In this document: one piece after another, positions 26,788 to 35,953 of the stretch
Layout of the letters: each line of letters begins with the position of its first letter
How positions within the stretch are numbered: the first letter of the stretch is position 1
Source: Clostridiales bacterium
GTDB taxonomy: Bacteria; Bacillota; Clostridia; Christensenellales; UBA1242
Direction: 5' to 3'
NCBI GenBank assembly: GCA_918262735.1
Contig: CAKJYJ010000003.1
Span: 210,883 to 274,882, forward strand
DNA: 64,000 nt
The notes under the pieces: model-generated
Told to the model about the DNA's origin: nothing
The model's database searches: none
What the model saw: the letters and a program-made list of their open reading frames with translations, nothing else
Program-made: the position numbers and the translations under genes

Positions 26788-28016
26788 ATATTTACTCCTT
26801 TGAATCCCATTAAACTACCAGCAACATAGCCTGTTGAAAAGGCGATTTGCAAATTAAAACCTCCAGTCAGCGCATCAACATCAATTATTTCCCCTGCAAA
26901 ATATAACCCAGGAACTAGTTTGCTTTGCATTGTGTGTGGATCAATTTCAGACGTTTCAACACCACCACAAGTTATAATACCATAGTCTAGTTTATCTAAT
27001 CCTGCGTAACTAATAGCAAAATGTTTAAGTAATTGAACAATATTGTTAATCTCTATTGTATTTAGCGTTTTATTACGCCTAGACGGATCAATTTTGGCCT
27101 TATTTAAAAACACATTAACCAAAACCTTTGGCAAAAGACCAGAAATAAGAGTGCTTACTTGCTTTTCTTTTAACTCATCAATATCGCGACTGATTCTTGA
27201 ACATAGTTTTTCATCGGTCAACGCTGGCTTAAAGTCAATTTCTAACGCAACGTTATCATATTTATTAATATATGAACTCATTGAAAGAGCAATTGGACCA
27301 CTTATTCCGTTTGATGTAAATAACATTTCTCCAAAAAATTCTTTTGTTAATCCATCACAATACTTCGCTTTTAGTGTAACATTTTTTAGCGATAATCCCT
27401 CAAGAGTTTTTATATATCCATCAGAAAGAATAATAGGAACTAAACCTGGTAAAATTTTTGTTACACCATGTCCGAATTTTTTTGCAAAGATGTAGCCATC
27501 ACCCGTTGAACCCGTTGATTTATATGTTAATCCACCAGTACATAATATTGTGGCATCATAATTATTATATACACCATATTTTGTTGTTAGCGTAAATTTA
27601 TTATCTTTTTTCTCAATACTAATAACCGCTTCGTTTAATCTGATATTTGTGCCATTTTGTTGATTATATCTATTTAATGCACTAATAATATCACTCGATT
27701 TATCAGACACAGGGAAAGCTCTATTGCCTCGCTCAATTTTAATTGGAACGCCAAGTTTTTCAAAAAAGTCAATAATATCAAAACTTGTTAATGAATATTC
27801 AGCACTATACAAAAACTTGTAATTATTAACAACATTGTTTAAGTGTTCTTGTGGCTCTGAATAGTTAGTTACGTTGCATCTTCCCTTACCGGTTATGTAT
27901 AGTTTTTTACCAACCTTTTCATTTGCCTCAAACAAATCAACACTATTACCCAAACTTGCACATCTCCCGGCAGCCATAAGACCACTGGCACCACCGCCAA
28001 TCACTGCAACTTTCAT
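26784..28016 (-). CDS. HI0933/YhiN-family flavoprotein
   Basis: 410 residues: an N-terminal Rossmann FAD motif VAVIGGGASGLMAAGRCA, GKGRCNVTN and the C-terminal PGLYFAGEIIDVDALTGGFNLQIAFSTGYVAG, all typical of this NAD(P)/FAD-dependent oxidoreductase family. The physiological substrate is unknown. ATG 28016 is preferred because GGAG precedes it; the TTG at 28028 lies in that site. It abuts rluB. Confidence 0.92.
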   Translation of the reverse strand: MKVAVIGGGASGLMAAGRCASLGNSVDLFEANEKVGKKLYITGKGRCNVTNYSEPQEHLNNVVNNYKFLYSAEYSLTSFDIIDFFEKLGVPIKIERGNRAFPVSDKSSDIISALNRYNQQNGTNIRLNEAVISIEKKDNKFTLTTKYGVYNNYDATILCTGGLTYKSTGSTGDGYIFAKKFGHGVTKILPGLVPIILSDGYIKTLEGLSLKNVTLKAKYCDGLTKEFFGEMLFTSNGISGPIALSMSSYINKYDNVALEIDFKPALTDEKLCSRISRDIDELKEKQVSTLISGLLPKVLVNVFLNKAKIDPSRRNKTLNTIEINNIVQLLKHFAISYAGLDKLDYGIITCGGVETSEIDPHTMQSKLVPGLYFAGEIIDVDALTGGFNLQIAFSTGYVAGSLMGFKGVNI

Positions 28017-28017
28017 A

Positions 28018-28722
28018 CTATTCTCCAAACAGCAACAGCAGTTCTTTTTCGGTTAATCGCTTAAACTTTCCACGTTCTAAGCCACCAAGTCGCAATCCAC
28101 CAATTGCCACACGTTTTAATAAAATAATAGTTTTTCCGATTGCTTCAAACATTCTTCTTATTTGGCGATTTTGACCTTCATTTATAATGACACTAAGCCT
28201 GCTGACTTTATTTTCATATGAAATTAGCTTTACTTTTGCTTTTGGCATTCTTTTCCCGTTTTCCACAACGCCAGCCCTAAGCACAGCAAGTTCGCTTTCT
28301 AATATTTCCCCTTCTATTGTTACTATATATTCTTTGTCAACATGATTTGATGGATGTGTTAATTTGTTTGCAAAATCACCATCATTTGTTAGCAGTAGTA
28401 AGCCTTCGGAATTATAGTCTAACCTACCAACCGAAAACACTCGTTCCGGAACGTTTACTAACTCATATATTGTTTTTCTTCCCTTTTCATCATTGGCAGA
28501 ACATATGTAACCTTTTGGTTTGTGTAACTTATAATAAACATAATCACTAGGTAATGATAGCTTTTGACCATTATATACAACGACATCTTTTTTTGTATTG
28601 ATATCTCTAGAAAGATTAGTTTCAACCTTTCCATTAATAGTTACTTGACCATCTAAAACATAACTTTCAACCTTACGTCTAGAACCAATACCCGCCAGCG
28701 CTAAATACTTGTTTATTCTCAT
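28018..28722 (-). CDS. rluB: 16S/23S pseudouridine synthase, RluB/RsuA family
   Basis: 234 residues: an N-terminal S4 domain (MRINKYLALAGIGSRRKVE) and a catalytic core with SVGRLDYNSEGLLLLTNDGD, where D is the nucleophile, and NEGQNRQIRRMFEAIG. It likely modifies a 23S rRNA uridine. It starts at ATG 28722, immediately after the carboxypeptidase stop. The ribosome-binding site is weak, suggesting translational coupling. Confidence 0.92.
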   Translation of the reverse strand: MRINKYLALAGIGSRRKVESYVLDGQVTINGKVETNLSRDINTKKDVVVYNGQKLSLPSDYVYYKLHKPKGYICSANDEKGRKTIYELVNVPERVFSVGRLDYNSEGLLLLTNDGDFANKLTHPSNHVDKEYIVTIEGEILESELAVLRAGVVENGKRMPKAKVKLISYENKVSRLSVIINEGQNRQIRRMFEAIGKTIILLKRVAIGGLRLGGLERGKFKRLTEKELLLLFGE

Positions 28723-28723
28723 C

Positions 28724-29851
28724 TTACCATTTTGAAGCAATATCCTTAATGTTACTCCACACTCCTATTTTCTTTACACTATCCATAGTATAGATTTTTT
28801 CAGAAAATAGCAAGTGATTATTCAAATATATTTCCAAATCTCCAACAATTTCATCTTTTTTTACGGGAGCGTCAATACTGTTGGGCAACAAATATCTATA
28901 CTCCAACATTTTTTCTTCATAAGGCAATAATGGATAACTAAAACCACGCTTTGTGAAAACCTTAACACTTTCATTCTTTCCATCATTTACATCAACACTT
29001 CTAATAAGCTTATATTCACCTAGCAATTCGGTATAACTATAATTGCCATAAACATAATTAAATAGTTTTTCACTTTCATCAAACATTGGACCACAGTTTA
29101 ACACAACACAAACAGTTCTAAAACCAGACCTCTCACATGCAGAAACCAAACATCTACCTGCCTTGTTAGTAAAGCCTGTCTTTACCCCAAGGCAACCATC
29201 TAGGGTATTTAACAATTTATTTTTGTTTTTTAGATAACGATATGCCCCAACAGAACTACCCTTTATTCTTGTTGATTTCGTTGTAACAATCTCTTTAAAA
29301 ATATCATTTTCAAGAGCCTTTGCGGTTATCTTTGCAAGGTCATACGCCGTTGTGTAATGATTATCAGAATCCAACCCATGCGGGTTTTCAAAAGAAGAAT
29401 TATTAGCACCACACAATATTGCAGTTTTGTTCATTAAATTACAAAATTTTTCAATACTTCCGCCAACATAATATGCAAGAGCAGTTGCAGAATCATTCCC
29501 GGATGGAAGCATCATACCATACAACAGTTCTTTAATTGTTAATTTTTCTCCTTCTTTCAAATATATGCTAGTACCTGGAACACCAACAGCCCTTTTATCT
29601 ATTTCAATTTCCTTATCTAAGTTTTTACAATTATATAAAACTGTTAGTGCTGTTACAATTTTTGTTGTTGATGCCATCGGCAACCTTTCGTCATAGTTCT
29701 TACCCGCCAGCACCCTGCCACTGTTGGCGTCCAACACAATCATTGCTTTTGCACAACACCCCGACTCTCCATAAGCGACCTTATTGTTTGAAAATGATAG
29801 AAGCACCAACATTGCAAGAATTATAATACTAATCACTCTTTTTATTCTCAT
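28724..29851 (-). CDS. D-alanyl-D-alanine carboxypeptidase (DacB/DacF type)
   Basis: 375 residues: signal peptide, then a penicillin-binding S11 domain with PMASTTKIVT (SxxK), PSGNDSATA (SGN) and VKTGFT (KTG), and a C-terminal beta domain. It trims the terminal D-Ala from peptidoglycan stem peptides. It lies between ytfJ and rluB in a sporulation-flavoured operon, so a role in spore cortex is plausible. The start is uncertain among 29866, 29863 and 29851; all overlap ytfJ. A second paralogue is at 33121. Confidence 0.92.
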   Translation of the reverse strand: MRIKRVISIIILAMLVLLSFSNNKVAYGESGCCAKAMIVLDANSGRVLAGKNYDERLPMASTTKIVTALTVLYNCKNLDKEIEIDKRAVGVPGTSIYLKEGEKLTIKELLYGMMLPSGNDSATALAYYVGGSIEKFCNLMNKTAILCGANNSSFENPHGLDSDNHYTTAYDLAKITAKALENDIFKEIVTTKSTRIKGSSVGAYRYLKNKNKLLNTLDGCLGVKTGFTNKAGRCLVSACERSGFRTVCVVLNCGPMFDESEKLFNYVYGNYSYTELLGEYKLIRSVDVNDGKNESVKVFTKRGFSYPLLPYEEKMLEYRYLLPNSIDAPVKKDEIVGDLEIYLNNHLLFSEKIYTMDSVKKIGVWSNIKDIASKW

Positions 29852-30233
29852 TTTTACCGCCATCAAAACTCTTGTTAATAATTTTATTCACCAGGTTTAG
29901 AATCGTTTGATATATATCTTTATTCTCAATATCAACAAACTGCACATCGCCACTGTTAATTACTAAAAATCCAACCGGATTAACACTCATTCCACAACCA
30001 CTTCCACCAGCCATAGGATAATGATTAGCAACTCTTCTCGTTGATTTATCGGAATACTCCCCGCCACCAACAACAAAACCCATAGACACTTTTGAAATTG
30101 GAATTATTGATGTGTGTTCGTTTATCTTAACTGAATCTCCAATAATTGTGCTTGTCTCCATAAGTTCTCTAATTCTATCAATAGATATTTTTATCATATC
30201 ATCAATTCCTGAATTTTTATCAAATTTCTTCAT
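29829..30233 (-). CDS. ytfJ: YtfJ/GerW-family sporulation protein
   Basis: 134 residues with the family core: SMGFVVGGGEY, PMAGGSGCGMSVNPVGFLVI. B. subtilis YtfJ (GerW) is sigma-F dependent and affects L-alanine germination. ATG 30233 follows AAAGGAGTG; the track start is seven codons upstream. The adjacent ytfI-like and scpB genes repeat the B. subtilis order scpA-scpB-...-ytfI-ytfJ. Confidence 0.93.
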   Translation of the reverse strand: MKKFDKNSGIDDMIKISIDRIRELMETSTIIGDSVKINEHTSIIPISKVSMGFVVGGGEYSDKSTRRVANHYPMAGGSGCGMSVNPVGFLVINSGDVQFVDIENKDIYQTILNLVNKIINKSFDGGKNENKKSD

Positions 30234-30780
30234 ATTTTTCACTCCTTTGAACAATTAGTAAAGAAATAAATAATGCATATAATATATCAAATATTGTTAT
30301 ATGACATTTTATTGTTGTTGATATAGTAAAGACCTTTCCGTTATATTCCGGCAAATTGATTAGCTCAAATTTTGCTGAATGTTTTTTATTTTTTATTAAT
30401 CCAATAATTGTACCCACAACTGAGGAAACCAAACCTGTTAAAAGTGCCGTGTTACAGGCATCATTAACCCCGATTCTAGAAATAAACATTATATTTTTAA
30501 TTATTATTTTATCTTTTAGCTGACTGCTCAACTGCTCAATAAATCTTAACTTTTTTTCAGATATTTGAATTGGTATATCTTTTGCATTTTTCTGTGAAAA
30601 CACAATGATTTGTTTGTCTTGATACCTAACTTTGTATGCGACTATTTTTATAAAAAAAATATATATTGAAATAACCCCTAAATTATCAAGTAGGTTGTAT
30701 GACGCATATATTTTGATAACAATTGGAATAATTAATAAAACTAAAAAAAACACAACAATAACAAGCCAAATATTTTGCAT
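30220..30780 (-). CDS. DUF2953 membrane protein (YtfI-like)
   Basis: 186 residues: an N-terminal membrane helix, a short beta domain, a conserved-looking GVNDACNTALLTGLVSSVVGTIIGLI segment and a final hydrophobic helix. DUF2953 proteins are nearly always encoded beside ytfJ in spore formers, and this one overlaps it by 14 bases. Function is unknown. Confidence 0.82.
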   Translation of the reverse strand: MQNIWLVIVVFFLVLLIIPIVIKIYASYNLLDNLGVISIYIFFIKIVAYKVRYQDKQIIVFSQKNAKDIPIQISEKKLRFIEQLSSQLKDKIIIKNIMFISRIGVNDACNTALLTGLVSSVVGTIIGLIKNKKHSAKFELINLPEYNGKVFTISTTIKCHITIFDILYALFISLLIVQRSEKYEEI

Positions 30781-30815
30781 ATTATTATTGTGTTATTATA
30801 TTAAAAAACTATTCA

Positions 30816-31508
30816 TTATTCATCTCTAATATCGTCAATACTTATAACTTCAGGCAGAGGCTCGGAACTTTCAATGGTTTGTATATCTTCTCCCTTTAGG
30901 AATTCTGGTATAATTTCCTCTTGTGAAATGGTGTGATCTCGATATAGCGAATCAGTTTCTTGTTTAACCTCTGTTTCCTCTCTTATTACTTTAATTCTTT
31001 CAAGCAATTCTTCATATGATGGCAAATCTTCAATGCTGTTTAGATTAAACTTTTTAAGAAACTCATCGGTTGTTCCAAACAAAAATGGCTTGCCAACAGC
31101 ATCTTTTCTACCAACAACCTCAATCAACTTATGGTCTAAAAGCATTTGAATTGCATAGTCAGATGATTTTGTGTTTCTAATTTCCTCAATTTCCAACTTG
31201 GTTATAGGTTGCTTATACGCAATTATTGCAACTGTTTCTAGAGTTGCTTTTGTTAAAGCCTTTTCTCTGATTGGATTCAATATGTTTGATATTTCCTCAA
31301 CGTATTTTTGATTGGTACACAACTGTATTTTATCCTTATACTCAATTAGAATAACGCCACTATCCTCACCCAATTCTTCTTTAATGGATGAGATTGCTTT
31401 ATTCAATTCTTTTTCAGATAACCCTAATTTTTCCTTAAACTCTTTTTTTTCAACACCCTCCCCAGAAACAAAAAGTGTTGCTTTAATTATTTCATTTATC
31501 CTATTCAT
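30816..31508 (-). CDS. scpB: Segregation and condensation protein B
   Basis: 230 residues with two winged helices. Typical segments are EALTKATLETVAIIAYKQPITKLEIEEIR, LLDHKLIEVVGRKDAVGKPFLFGTTDEFLKKF. With ScpA it forms the kleisin part of the SMC condensin complex. The start overlaps scpA by eight bases. The acidic tail after residue 180 is longer than usual. Confidence 0.95.
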   Translation of the reverse strand: MNRINEIIKATLFVSGEGVEKKEFKEKLGLSEKELNKAISSIKEELGEDSGVILIEYKDKIQLCTNQKYVEEISNILNPIREKALTKATLETVAIIAYKQPITKLEIEEIRNTKSSDYAIQMLLDHKLIEVVGRKDAVGKPFLFGTTDEFLKKFNLNSIEDLPSYEELLERIKVIREETEVKQETDSLYRDHTISQEEIIPEFLKGEDIQTIESSEPLPEVISIDDIRDE

Positions 31509-32268
31509 TTACAACTTTATCCTCATTTTCAAAAATATCTATCTCGCCAAAAAGCTCACCCTGTTTTGCTTTAACGAACTGCATTTTTAATAGCTCTAAC
31601 AATGCTAAAAATATATTTAACATTTCACTCTTTGTGTGGTCTGCCTCAAACAGATCAGAAAATTTAATGTGTTTCTTTTCTTTAATGGTTGATTTAATTG
31701 AAACAATTTTCTCTGCAACAGTAAAACGATCTTTAATAATCTTCTTTGGCTCTTTTTCTTCCTGTTTTCTTTCAACCCTGCACAATAAGTTTGCAAATGC
31801 ATCTAGCAAACTTTCTAGAACCATGTCTTTTAATATTATTTTAACATTGCCAGCCATTTTATCTGGTTCTTTGTATAGTTTATCTAAATCTTCAATTTTT
31901 TGCAAGTCTAAACATGCTTCCTTAAACAGTTTTAATTCTTTTAATCTGGAAATCAAAACCTGCTCTGGGTCAAGTTCGTCATCTTCTAGTTCATCACTCT
32001 CAACTGGCAAAATTGATTTCGACTTTATTTCAATTAAAATTGCTGCAACTTGAATGAACTCACTCGCACTTTCTAAATCAAGGTCTTCAATGTCTTTAAT
32101 ATAATCTAAATATTGTTCGGTTATATCTGCAAGGTGTATATCTTCAATATCCATCTTAGACTCTTTTATAAGATGCAATAGTAAATCTAAAGGCCCTTCA
32201 AAATTATCTAGTTTAACCTTGTAACTATTAACATACACTTCTTCGTTTTCTTCAATTACATCTTCCAT
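31501..32268 (-). CDS. scpA: Segregation and condensation protein A
   Basis: 255 residues. The N-terminal FEGPLDLLLHLIKESKMDIEDI and central kleisin features identify ScpA. ATG 32268 overlaps the M50 protease stop codon as TAATG, a sign of translational coupling; the track adds six upstream codons through GGAGG. Confidence 0.96.
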   Translation of the reverse strand: MEDVIEENEEVYVNSYKVKLDNFEGPLDLLLHLIKESKMDIEDIHLADITEQYLDYIKDIEDLDLESASEFIQVAAILIEIKSKSILPVESDELEDDELDPEQVLISRLKELKLFKEACLDLQKIEDLDKLYKEPDKMAGNVKIILKDMVLESLLDAFANLLCRVERKQEEKEPKKIIKDRFTVAEKIVSIKSTIKEKKHIKFSDLFEADHTKSEMLNIFLALLELLKMQFVKAKQGELFGEIDIFENEDKVVNE

Positions 32269-32963
32269 TATGAAAACAGCCTCCAAAACTTAAAAAATAT
32301 ACCAGTTAAGCCATAAGTTATTTCACCATATATGATATCAAATAGCGGAGAAATAACAAATATTAGCATAATTATACCACCATATCTATACATAAAATCC
32401 TTAAACTTTGCATTCAGGTTAAAAATACAATTAATAGCATTAAACCCATCTAGCGGATAAATTGGTATTAGATTAAATATAAACAATGCAATGTTAAACA
32501 GAATTGAATATAGGAAAAAATAATATACAAAGAATAAAAAACTATTACTAAACAAAATATTCCCAGCAGAATCAAATGATGCAACATTGTTAGCATAAAA
32601 GAAATAGCAGCCACTAAATAAAAACGCAATAATAATATTTGTTACAACACCACTAATAGACACTAAAAACATATCTCGCCTGTAATGCCTAAAATTTAAC
32701 GGATTAACAGCAACCGGCCTTGCCCAACCAAACCCGAAAAACAATAAACCAATTAACCCAATTGGATCTAAATGTCTTATTGGATTAAGCGTTAATCTAC
32801 CCATAGCTTTAGGCGTTGAGTCACCTAGTTTGTATGCCATACTAGCATGTGAAAATTCGTGCAAACTAAAAGCAATAACAACCGCAAAAAAATAACCCAT
32901 AATCATGGCCAAAATTTGAGATAACTGAATTTCTGAGCTAACACTTCTAAATATGGTAATCAT
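32268..32963 (-). CDS. Site-2 protease family (M50) membrane protein
   Basis: About 231 residues, four to six membrane helices. Zinc motif HEFSHASMAYKLGD and the second motif PIYPLDGFNAINCIF identify an S2P/M50-like protease. It is commonly found before scpAB in clostridia; the substrate is unknown. ATG 32963 is preferred over ATG 32969. TATACT ends only 3 bases before the first and 9 before the second, and no ribosome-binding site exists. Confidence 0.88.
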   Translation of the reverse strand: MITIFRSVSSEIQLSQILAMIMGYFFAVVIAFSLHEFSHASMAYKLGDSTPKAMGRLTLNPIRHLDPIGLIGLLFFGFGWARPVAVNPLNFRHYRRDMFLVSISGVVTNIIIAFLFSGCYFFYANNVASFDSAGNILFSNSFLFFVYYFFLYSILFNIALFIFNLIPIYPLDGFNAINCIFNLNAKFKDFMYRYGGIIMLIFVISPLFDIIYGEITYGLTGIFFKFWRLFS

Positions 32964-32972
32964 ACTCATAAG

Positions 32973-33001
32973 AGTATAACAAATAATAATAAAAATCGCA
33001 A
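32973..33001 (-). promoter_or_regulatory. Promoter of the M50-scpAB operon, leaderless configuration
   Basis: On the minus strand TTGCGA (32996-33001), a 17-nt spacer and TATACT (32973-32978), 9 bases before ATG 32963. Confidence 0.7.
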
Positions 33002-33049
33002 CAATTTATTACAAATAATAATTTGGTACTAAAAGCGACCCTTTTTGTT

Positions 33050-33098
33050 TCATGTTAAAAATAGCCCGTGCCACAAAAGCCATTTAGCACAGACCATT
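33050..33098 (-). terminator. Probable terminator after dacF
   Basis: On the minus strand GGTCTGTGC pairs with GCACGGGCT (three G-T pairs), followed by ATTTTT. Confidence 0.55.
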
Positions 33099-33120
33099 TA
33101 ATTTATATATTCATCTATCA

Positions 33121-34275
33121 TCACCAGTTTTCAATTATTTGAAAAACATTATCTTTAAAACTCATTCCATCAATATTATCTAAAACAGTTAAGTCTATTT
33201 TTTCAACAACATTTCCATCTTTTATCACAATAACCTGCCCAACAATTTCTCCAACCTTGGTTGCTCCAATTTTGTTTGGTAAACTATAACTAACATCATA
33301 TGATGATTTATTACCCTTTTTATCAAAGACATAATAATCTTTAACAGATACAATATTCGCTTCCTTTTGCTTACACCTTGTTGTGGAAACGTTAGTTAAA
33401 ACAACAGCTTTTGAAATTAATTTTCTATTTTCGTAATTTGCAAAACCATAATTAAACAAGTTTGTTGATTCTTTGAACCTTTCCTTTCCAGAATCTGAGC
33501 CAATAACAACACAAATTAGTCTCATATTATCTCTGATTGCCGAAGAAGTTAAACAATAACCAGCCTCACTAGTTGACCCAGTTTTACCACAATCACATCC
33601 ATTATAATACTTTACTAGTTTATTTGTATTCACAAGTTCCGTTTTTCTGCCTGAAGGATGAACCAATTCATCCATCCATATATTGCTATACTTGTGGTAT
33701 AAATCATATTTTATAAGATTTTTAAGCAAAATCGCACAATCATATGCGGTTGAATATTGCTCTGGTGCCGGAAGCCCAGTACAATTGCAATACAGAGTAT
33801 TATTCATACCCAAATTCTTTGCGGTGCTGTTCATTTTGTTAACAAATGACGACTCACTACCAGATATTTCCTCAGCAAGTGCAACACTAGAGTCATTTGC
33901 TGATGACATAATAACACTTTTTAATAAATCTTCAACTGTATATGAAACATAAGGATCAATAAAAACTTGAGAACCGCCCATTCCTGAAGCATTTTCAGAA
34001 ATTGTCACTTTTTTATCCAAAGATAAATTTCCATCTTCAATCTCATTTAATGTTAAATATATGGTCATCATTTTTACCATACTTGCTATTGGTAATTTTT
34101 TATCAATCTCCTTTTCAAAAATTATAGTTTCTGTATCACAATCCATAAGTAATGCCGATTTTGACGATACGCCCAATTCATTTGTTTCAGCTTTAGCTAT
34201 TTTAATACCAACACAACATATAGATATTGATATGTATATTATTACACCAAGTAATGTGGTAATTATTTTTTTCAT
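33121..34275 (-). CDS. dacF: D-alanyl-D-alanine carboxypeptidase DacF
   Basis: 384 residues: signal peptide, SxxK in PIASMVKMMT, SAN in MSSANDSSVALA and KTG in DCGKTGSTSEAG. S11-family enzymes regulate peptidoglycan cross-linking, and DacF acts in spore cortex. The position downstream of purine nucleoside phosphorylase and a sigma-F-like promoter supports DacF. GGAGG precedes the ATG. Confidence 0.92.
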   Translation of the reverse strand: MKKIITTLLGVIIYISISICCVGIKIAKAETNELGVSSKSALLMDCDTETIIFEKEIDKKLPIASMVKMMTIYLTLNEIEDGNLSLDKKVTISENASGMGGSQVFIDPYVSYTVEDLLKSVIMSSANDSSVALAEEISGSESSFVNKMNSTAKNLGMNNTLYCNCTGLPAPEQYSTAYDCAILLKNLIKYDLYHKYSNIWMDELVHPSGRKTELVNTNKLVKYYNGCDCGKTGSTSEAGYCLTSSAIRDNMRLICVVIGSDSGKERFKESTNLFNYGFANYENRKLISKAVVLTNVSTTRCKQKEANIVSVKDYYVFDKKGNKSSYDVSYSLPNKIGATKVGEIVGQVIVIKDGNVVEKIDLTVLDNIDGMSFKDNVFQIIENW

Positions 34276-34300
34276 GTATTATACCTCCACTTCAATTATT

Positions 34301-34329
34301 AGTATAATCACATGTGATTTTTTTATACA
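34301..34329 (-). promoter_or_regulatory. Sigma-F/G-like promoter of dacF with an internal palindrome
   Basis: On the minus strand GTATA is followed after 14 nt by GATTATACT, close to the sigma-F pattern GYATA...GGnnAnAnT. A perfect palindrome AATCACATGTGATT (34306-34319) occupies the spacer. Confidence 0.45.
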
Positions 34330-34443
34330 GTTAACTAATTACTCACACTTAAAAATAAAAAAAGACATAATTTTGGGAACAAAACACAAATTTGCATTTT
34401 ATTCAAAATTACACCTTTTTACTTCTACCTAGAATAATATATA

Positions 34444-35223
34444 TTACAAAAACCTTGTTAAAATCTTTTTTATATTTTCGCTAGCAATTTTAGCATTTGT
34501 TAAAACCTCTTGATGTGATGGTATGTTTATTCCATTTGCAACATTAACAATTACCATTAACCCGGCGACCCTCATCTCCAGATATCTAGCAACAATGCAG
34601 TCATAAGCCGTGCTCATGGTAACTCCATCTGCCCCAACAAGTTTAATCATTGCTAGTTCCGCAGCGGTTTCGTAGCTTGGACCACTCATTTGACACAGCA
34701 CGCCATCTTTAAGACCAATACCAAGCCCGTCCGCAATTGTATGTAATTTTTTTCTAAAATCAATATCATAACAATTTGTCATACTTGTAAATGTTAAATT
34801 CTCAATCCCCGCCAAAGGATTAAATCCAGATAAATTAATATGATCTTTAATAGCTAAAATATCGCCAACCTTTAAGCCATCAGATACACCACCACAAGAT
34901 GTCATAAGAATTATATTTTTAACACCCAAAGCAGCAACTATTTCAAATGGAAACCTTACCTTTTCTATATCACAACATTCATAAAAATGTATTCTAGACA
35001 CCAAAACAACAGATTTTCCATTTATTTCTCCAAATATAAAACTACCCCTGTGCCCCTGCACCCTAGAACCCGCAAGACCCAAATCGTTATATTTTACTTC
35101 TTTAACATTCTTCATTTCTGGTATTGAATCCGCAAGTCCCGAACCAACAACAATAGCATTTTCAACATTGCCAATTTTATATTTATTTCTTAGTAAATCA
35201 ACAACTCTATCAATATTATTCAT
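34444..35223 (-). CDS. punA: Purine nucleoside phosphorylase
   Basis: 259 residues, trimeric PNP type: VGSGLAD, GHRGSFIFGEING, HFYECCDIEKVRFPFE, SGPSYETAAELAMIKLVGADGVTMST and NVANGI. It splits inosine or guanosine with phosphate. ATG 35223 follows GGAGGAG; the track adds 16 residues. Its place before dacF repeats the clostridial punA-dacF neighbourhood. Confidence 0.95.
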   Translation of the reverse strand: MNNIDRVVDLLRNKYKIGNVENAIVVGSGLADSIPEMKNVKEVKYNDLGLAGSRVQGHRGSFIFGEINGKSVVLVSRIHFYECCDIEKVRFPFEIVAALGVKNIILMTSCGGVSDGLKVGDILAIKDHINLSGFNPLAGIENLTFTSMTNCYDIDFRKKLHTIADGLGIGLKDGVLCQMSGPSYETAAELAMIKLVGADGVTMSTAYDCIVARYLEMRVAGLMVIVNVANGINIPSHQEVLTNAKIASENIKKILTRFL

Positions 35224-35316
35224 TAATCTCCTCCATATAACTGCAAAATAGTTCAGTATCATATACACCATAATATTTAACAGCCATAAACATTATTACA
35301 CAACAATGGCATTATG

Positions 35317-35922
35317 TCAAATAATTAGTATAGTTGTTGGCTTAAAAATTATTAATAGCAACCATTCAACTATATTCAATATCAAAATACATACCATAAT
35401 TAGCGTGGAGTATTTGAATTTTACACTTTTATCATCACCCTTACATCCAAACACACACAAAATAAATAATATCAACATCAATAATATACATATAATGTTG
35501 CACGGAAAAATAATTAGTATTGCATTTAATGCACCACCCAGTCCCAAAAGCATGACAATAAACGCACAATTTAATGACAGTAAAAACGCCCTGTAGCATA
35601 TTACCGCACACCCAATTATATTCAAATACTTATTTGTTGAAGACAAAAGAATAATTCCAACAACAACCAATGCACTTAAAAATCTTTTAACAAAGACTGG
35701 AAAATCATATATTGAACCATTATACAACGTTATAAAACTAAAATCTTCAAAACTTACATTACTACTAATTCTATACATTTTAATAGCCGTAAACACGCCC
35801 GTGAGCAACGCGACAATAACCAAAAACAAAAGAGTTAGCGTTATGTACTTGTGCTTATTATAAAACTCTGAAAGGTTAAACTTAAACTCAGATAAACGAG
35901 CCATATTGTTATAATTTGACAT
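35317..35922 (-). CDS. Membrane protein, possibly SpoIIM-like
   Basis: 201 residues with about five membrane helices, starting after a 30-residue cytoplasmic tail. The arrangement (YITLTLLFLVIVALLTGVFTAI, then LLGLGGALNAILIIFPCNII) resembles stage II sporulation protein M, which with SpoIIP and SpoIID drives engulfment. Its position between spoIVB and punA agrees with clostridial spoIIM loci. Motif identity is weak, so other membrane families remain possible. Confidence 0.5.
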   Translation of the reverse strand: MSNYNNMARLSEFKFNLSEFYNKHKYITLTLLFLVIVALLTGVFTAIKMYRISSNVSFEDFSFITLYNGSIYDFPVFVKRFLSALVVVGIILLSSTNKYLNIIGCAVICYRAFLLSLNCAFIVMLLGLGGALNAILIIFPCNIICILLMLILFILCVFGCKGDDKSVKFKYSTLIMVCILILNIVEWLLLIIFKPTTILII

Positions 35923-35953
35923 AAAATATTATATTTTATCTACGCAAATATTA

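Noticed and set aside
28724-34275. Two S11 carboxypeptidases as a recent duplication
   Set aside because: They share family motifs but little else, and each sits in its own conserved neighbourhood, so they are old paralogues.
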